Shown piece by piece: positions 61,463 through 64,000 of a stretch of 64,000 bases of DNA. Below the pieces are notes generated by a model. It made no database searches. It saw only the letters and a list, made by a program, of their open reading frames with translations, and was not told the origin of the DNA. A program made the translations under genes and the position numbers. The DNA is from JAIBJN01 sp963838795. Its GTDB lineage: Bacteria > Actinomycetota > Thermoleophilia > Gaiellales > Gaiellaceae. The stretch covers positions 62,001 through 126,000 of the forward strand of contig CAWISL010000010.1 of assembly GCA_963838795.1 (NCBI GenBank). The letters run 5' to 3'. Positions within the stretch are counted from its first letter, which is position 1; every line of letters begins with the position of its first letter.

Positions 61463-62182
61463 GTGAGAGTCACCCTTGACGCGATCAGGGACTACTTCCC
61501 GACCGGCGGGCCCGCCCGCCGGTTTCAGCCGCTTCCCGAGTATCGCTGCATCTACGTCCGGAACGCCAAAGTCGCTACCAACACGACGCTGTTGTGGCTG
61601 CACCGCGTACACACCGGCGATCACGATTTCACGCCCGAGAGGAACATCCACGTCGAGAACACGCTGCCTCGAGTCAACGATGTCGGCTGGGAGGAAGTGG
61701 TGCGCATGCTCAATGGGGACGCCTTCCGGTTCTCCTTCGTCCGGGACCCGGTCCGACGTCTGGAGTCCGCCTACCTGTCCAAGGTCGTCCGGCATCGCCG
61801 CTATCCGGGTCGGGCGGGCCTGCAAGAGATCCTCGGCCTGCCCCAAGGTCCCGACAAGGAACTGACCGTCGAACAGTTCATTGCTGCACTCGAGATGCAG
61901 GAATCAGATCCCGTGCGGATGGACGTTCACTGGCGTCCGCAGCACCTCAACCTGATGCACGGACTGATCGAGTACGACCTAGTCGGCCGGCTGGAGACCT
62001 TTGCTGCTGACGTGGCCCGGATCCGGGAGGCCGCTGGCATGCCGGATGTGCCGATCGAGGCACGCAATGTGTCAAAAAGGCCGGCCTCCAGCCTGCTGGA
62101 TGGCCGCCCGGACCTGCTGGGCAGAGTGGCGGACATCTACGCCCGCGACTTCGAGTTGTACGGGTACGCGATGCCGAGTTAG
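61463..62182 (+). CDS. Sulfotransferase family protein (pair B, copy 2)
   Basis: A 239-residue paralogue of the gene at 58365. PAPS loops: CIYVRNAKVATNTTLLWLHR and FSFVRDPVRRLESAYLSKVV. MDVHWRPQHLNLMHGLIEYD and DGRPDLLGRVADIYARDFEL match copy 1. The first loop has Asn-Ala-Lys-Val in place of the usual Pro-Lys, so the phosphate contacts differ slightly. The GTG at 61463 was chosen. Last plus-strand gene of the locus. Confidence 0.8.
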   Translation: MRVTLDAIRDYFPTGGPARRFQPLPEYRCIYVRNAKVATNTTLLWLHRVHTGDHDFTPERNIHVENTLPRVNDVGWEEVVRMLNGDAFRFSFVRDPVRRLESAYLSKVVRHRRYPGRAGLQEILGLPQGPDKELTVEQFIAALEMQESDPVRMDVHWRPQHLNLMHGLIEYDLVGRLETFAADVARIREAAGMPDVPIEARNVSKRPASSLLDGRPDLLGRVADIYARDFELYGYAMPS

Positions 62183-62213
62183 GGCATCGTACGCGCGCGA
62201 AGACCCCCGTCCG

Positions 62214-63053
62214 CTACAGGCTATGGCCGAACCCATCGGGTTCTGATTCCAAGGAAGCGACTCGCGTCCAGAGCGGCGCGAGCTCGTCGGGCGACGGGGC
62301 GGCCTCGCGCAGCTGGATGAGCCTCTCCCAGACGTCGAGCTCAAGCAGTGCCTCCGGGTCGACCGCTGAGAGCCGCTCCAGCCACTCCTGATCCACGACT
62401 TGCGGGTCCGGAGTGAGCAAGGTGGCCTCGATCTCGTCGTAGTGCTCGTCAAGCACAGTGGAGTCCGGGTCGAGGCCGAACACGAGATAGGTGCCAGTCG
62501 GGTGCACGTTGACAGGGACCAGGGTGAGGTCGGGTCGATACGTCTCCAAGACGCGATGGAGCTTGTAGACATCACCGGTCCACGCCCCGGTACGCCTGTC
62601 TCGTGCGGCTTCGAGTGCGTTCCGGGGCAGCATGTCGTCGAGCGCCACCACCCCGGTGCGGGCCATCCGCTTCTCGATGTTCTTGAAGTCGCGCAGCGCG
62701 AACTCGGAGAGGTGCATGCCATCGATGTAGGCGAAGTCCACCGGTACACCTTCGAAGTGAGCGAACGCATCCGGACGCGCAAAGAAGTCGTCACTGGTCT
62801 CGCGGAACAGGCGGACGTGGCAGTTCAGCTCGGCGGTGATCGCATACGCCGGGTCGACACCGATCGACTTCGTCCGGGACCGGGCAAGGCTGCCCCCTTT
62901 CGAAACGCCGATCTCGGTGTAAGTACGCGGTCGAAACACTCGGTGCAGCCCGGCGAACATCGCGCGGGCATTCATGCTCGGCTTCGGGAAGTCGGCGAAC
63001 GGGTCGGGCTCGCGCCACGCTTTTTCGGGGGCCCCCACAGTCTTCTTCGCCAC
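62214..63053 (-). CDS. Class I methyltransferase (Methyltransf_24-like)
   Basis: A 279-residue SAM-dependent methyltransferase. Motif I is YTEIGVSKGGSLARS, followed by SIGVDPAYAI, the acidic YIDGMHLSEFALRDFKNIEK and VALDDMLPRNALEAARDRRT, typical of Methyltransf_24 and cephalosporin-hydroxylase-like proteins that modify glycans. It may O-methylate the surface sugar. It is convergent on the pair B sulfotransferase and 108 bases downstream of an unrecognised gene on the same strand. Confidence 0.8.
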   Translation of the reverse strand: MAKKTVGAPEKAWREPDPFADFPKPSMNARAMFAGLHRVFRPRTYTEIGVSKGGSLARSRTKSIGVDPAYAITAELNCHVRLFRETSDDFFARPDAFAHFEGVPVDFAYIDGMHLSEFALRDFKNIEKRMARTGVVALDDMLPRNALEAARDRRTGAWTGDVYKLHRVLETYRPDLTLVPVNVHPTGTYLVFGLDPDSTVLDEHYDEIEATLLTPDPQVVDQEWLERLSAVDPEALLELDVWERLIQLREAAPSPDELAPLWTRVASLESEPDGFGHSL

Positions 63054-63161
63054 GGCAGCTCCTTCTAGTTCTGCGTCAGCATGGCGGCAAGCGAGTCGTC
63101 GGCCGCCCGCATCGTGCCGAGGCTCGCGAGGCCGTCCGAAGCAGGACGCCGAGCCGCCGGG

Positions 63162-64000
63162 TCAGGCATCGGAGCCTTCGGAATCACCGCCGACCGGCGA
63201 CTCTAGCATCGGAGCCAGCTCGGCCCACACCCGCTTCCAGGACAAGCTGAAGTTCGCCTGCCTGGATCGGCGGTCACCGATGCGCGAGAGGCGAACGTCC
63301 GCGGCGTCGGTGTCCTGCCCGACCACGATTCGTAGTTCGCGCGAGGCGTCGCGCACTCTCCACCCCGGCAGGGAATCCCGGCCGTCCCGCATCAGTTGCT
63401 CCGACGCATAGACGATCCCGGGGATGTCGGTGAACCACTCGATCTTGTGATGGGCCGTCCCGGCGGGGCAGAGATAGCACGTCGCGTCGCGAAGGACGGC
63501 GATGCTACGGAGCAAATCGAGTCCCATCAGATCCAGCACCCGTCCTGGCTCTGCGACCCGGGCCCGCACGGTGTCGATGAGCTCGCGCAACTCCGCCTGT
63601 TTATCCGTCCACCTCGCCGTGGCGTAATCCACTCCCGACGGCACCGAGAATCCGTCGAGCATGATGCAGGCGTTCCGGTGGCAGCTCAGCAGCCTCTCGA
63701 TCAGAAGCGGCAACTGTTCGGCGGCGTCGACCCAGGACTTGTCCCCGACGCGAAGGGCGACGTAGAGCCGGATCGGGCAGACCCTCATCCGCTCCAACAG
63801 CTCTGCAACCACAGGGTCGCCTCGAAGCGCGTCGGCCCGGGACGCGACGCGGTCGATGACGCCTGGCCACAGCAGGGTCGAGCCGAGCGGGATCAGCAGC
63901 TCGTTAGGGTTATCGATGTGTCGCCCGAACGTGCCGGCCTGAGCGCGCTGCGTGATCGCTGCCGAGTCGATCTCGGGGAAAAGCTCCGTCAGAGGCCCGA
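63162..64000 (-). CDS. Unrecognised protein, N-terminus outside window
   Basis: The C-terminal 279 residues of a larger soluble protein; the frame is open through position 64000. Recurring features are DNPNELLIPLGSTLLWPGVI, CPIRLYVALRVGDKSWVDAA, a hydrophobic strand RNACIMLDGFSVPSG, and CYLCPAGTAHHKIEWFTDIP, which may be a nucleotide-sugar or phosphate contact like those of GT-B (heptosyltransferase-type) enzymes. I do not recognise the family. Its position suggests another glycan-assembly enzyme. Confidence 0.55.
   Translation of the reverse strand, partial: GPLTELFPEIDSAAITQRAQAGTFGRHIDNPNELLIPLGSTLLWPGVIDRVASRADALRGDPVVAELLERMRVCPIRLYVALRVGDKSWVDAAEQLPLLIERLLSCHRNACIMLDGFSVPSGVDYATARWTDKQAELRELIDTVRARVAEPGRVLDLMGLDLLRSIAVLRDATCYLCPAGTAHHKIEWFTDIPGIVYASEQLMRDGRDSLPGWRVRDASRELRIVVGQDTDAADVRLSRIGDRRSRQANFSLSWKRVWAELAPMLESPVGGDSEGSDA

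Overview
This 64 kb window is very G+C-rich (around 70% by eye, with G or C in nearly every third codon position). Its gene content points to a high-G+C actinomycete: a B12-type ribonucleotide reductase, a CHRD-domain secreted protein, an LtrA protein, a Zur-controlled zinc importer, DesK/NarL-type two-component pairs and many GTG starts. The class Thermoleophilia (Gaiellales/Solirubrobacterales) fits best, but no rRNA or other decisive marker is present, so this is inference. No tRNA, rRNA, CRISPR array, transposase or prophage was found. Apart from the decayed PIN-like gene, no stretch over 300 bases lacks a gene.

Layout. 1-9030: housekeeping and small secreted or membrane genes (methyltransferase, hydrolases, aconitase, rhodanese, a membrane protein pair, a lipoprotein, a FAD oxidoreductase). 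9074-17461: regulation and export (ECF sigma factor with a membrane tail, dual-receiver HD-GYP protein, arginase-family protein, CHRD protein, cupin-cyclase fusion, MFS exporter). 17555-30663: PolX/PHP protein, an ABC exporter with a sensor kinase and response regulator, a cold-shock gene between two copies of a response-regulator 3' end, LtrA, a decayed PIN-like gene, class II ribonucleotide reductase, and a TetR/MFS pair. 30660-38592: a tightly overlapping minus-strand glycan operon (three glycosyltransferases, glycolipid-binding protein, flippase-like membrane protein, sugar aminotransferase, ATP-grasp enzyme, 4,6-dehydratase). 38651-47808: an eIF2B/R15P-isomerase-like gene, divergent zur and znuACB with a Zur box, two ABC exporter pairs, and a two-component system.

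47805-64000 is the most unusual part. It is a surface-glycan locus with two GT2 glycosyltransferases and a cassette of sugar nucleotidyltransferase, archaeal-type glycerol-1-phosphate dehydrogenase and CDP-alcohol phosphatidyltransferase. It also has a Wzm/Wzt-type ABC exporter, six sulfotransferase-like genes in three paralogous pairs, a UDP-sulfoquinovose-synthase-like gene, an epimerase and a methyltransferase. Together these suggest assembly, sulfation/sulfonation and export of an anionic polysaccharide or glycolipid.

Data quality. Seven otherwise intact genes are broken by single-base frame changes: aconitase, PolX, kinase, ltrA, nrdJ, the TetR-linked MFS gene and the glycerol-1-phosphate dehydrogenase. 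Nearly all read as +1 insertions, and removing one base per break restores a full-length protein each time. I treat these as probable sequencing or assembly errors rather than real pseudogenes, except for the response-regulator remnant and the PIN-like gene, which look truly decayed.
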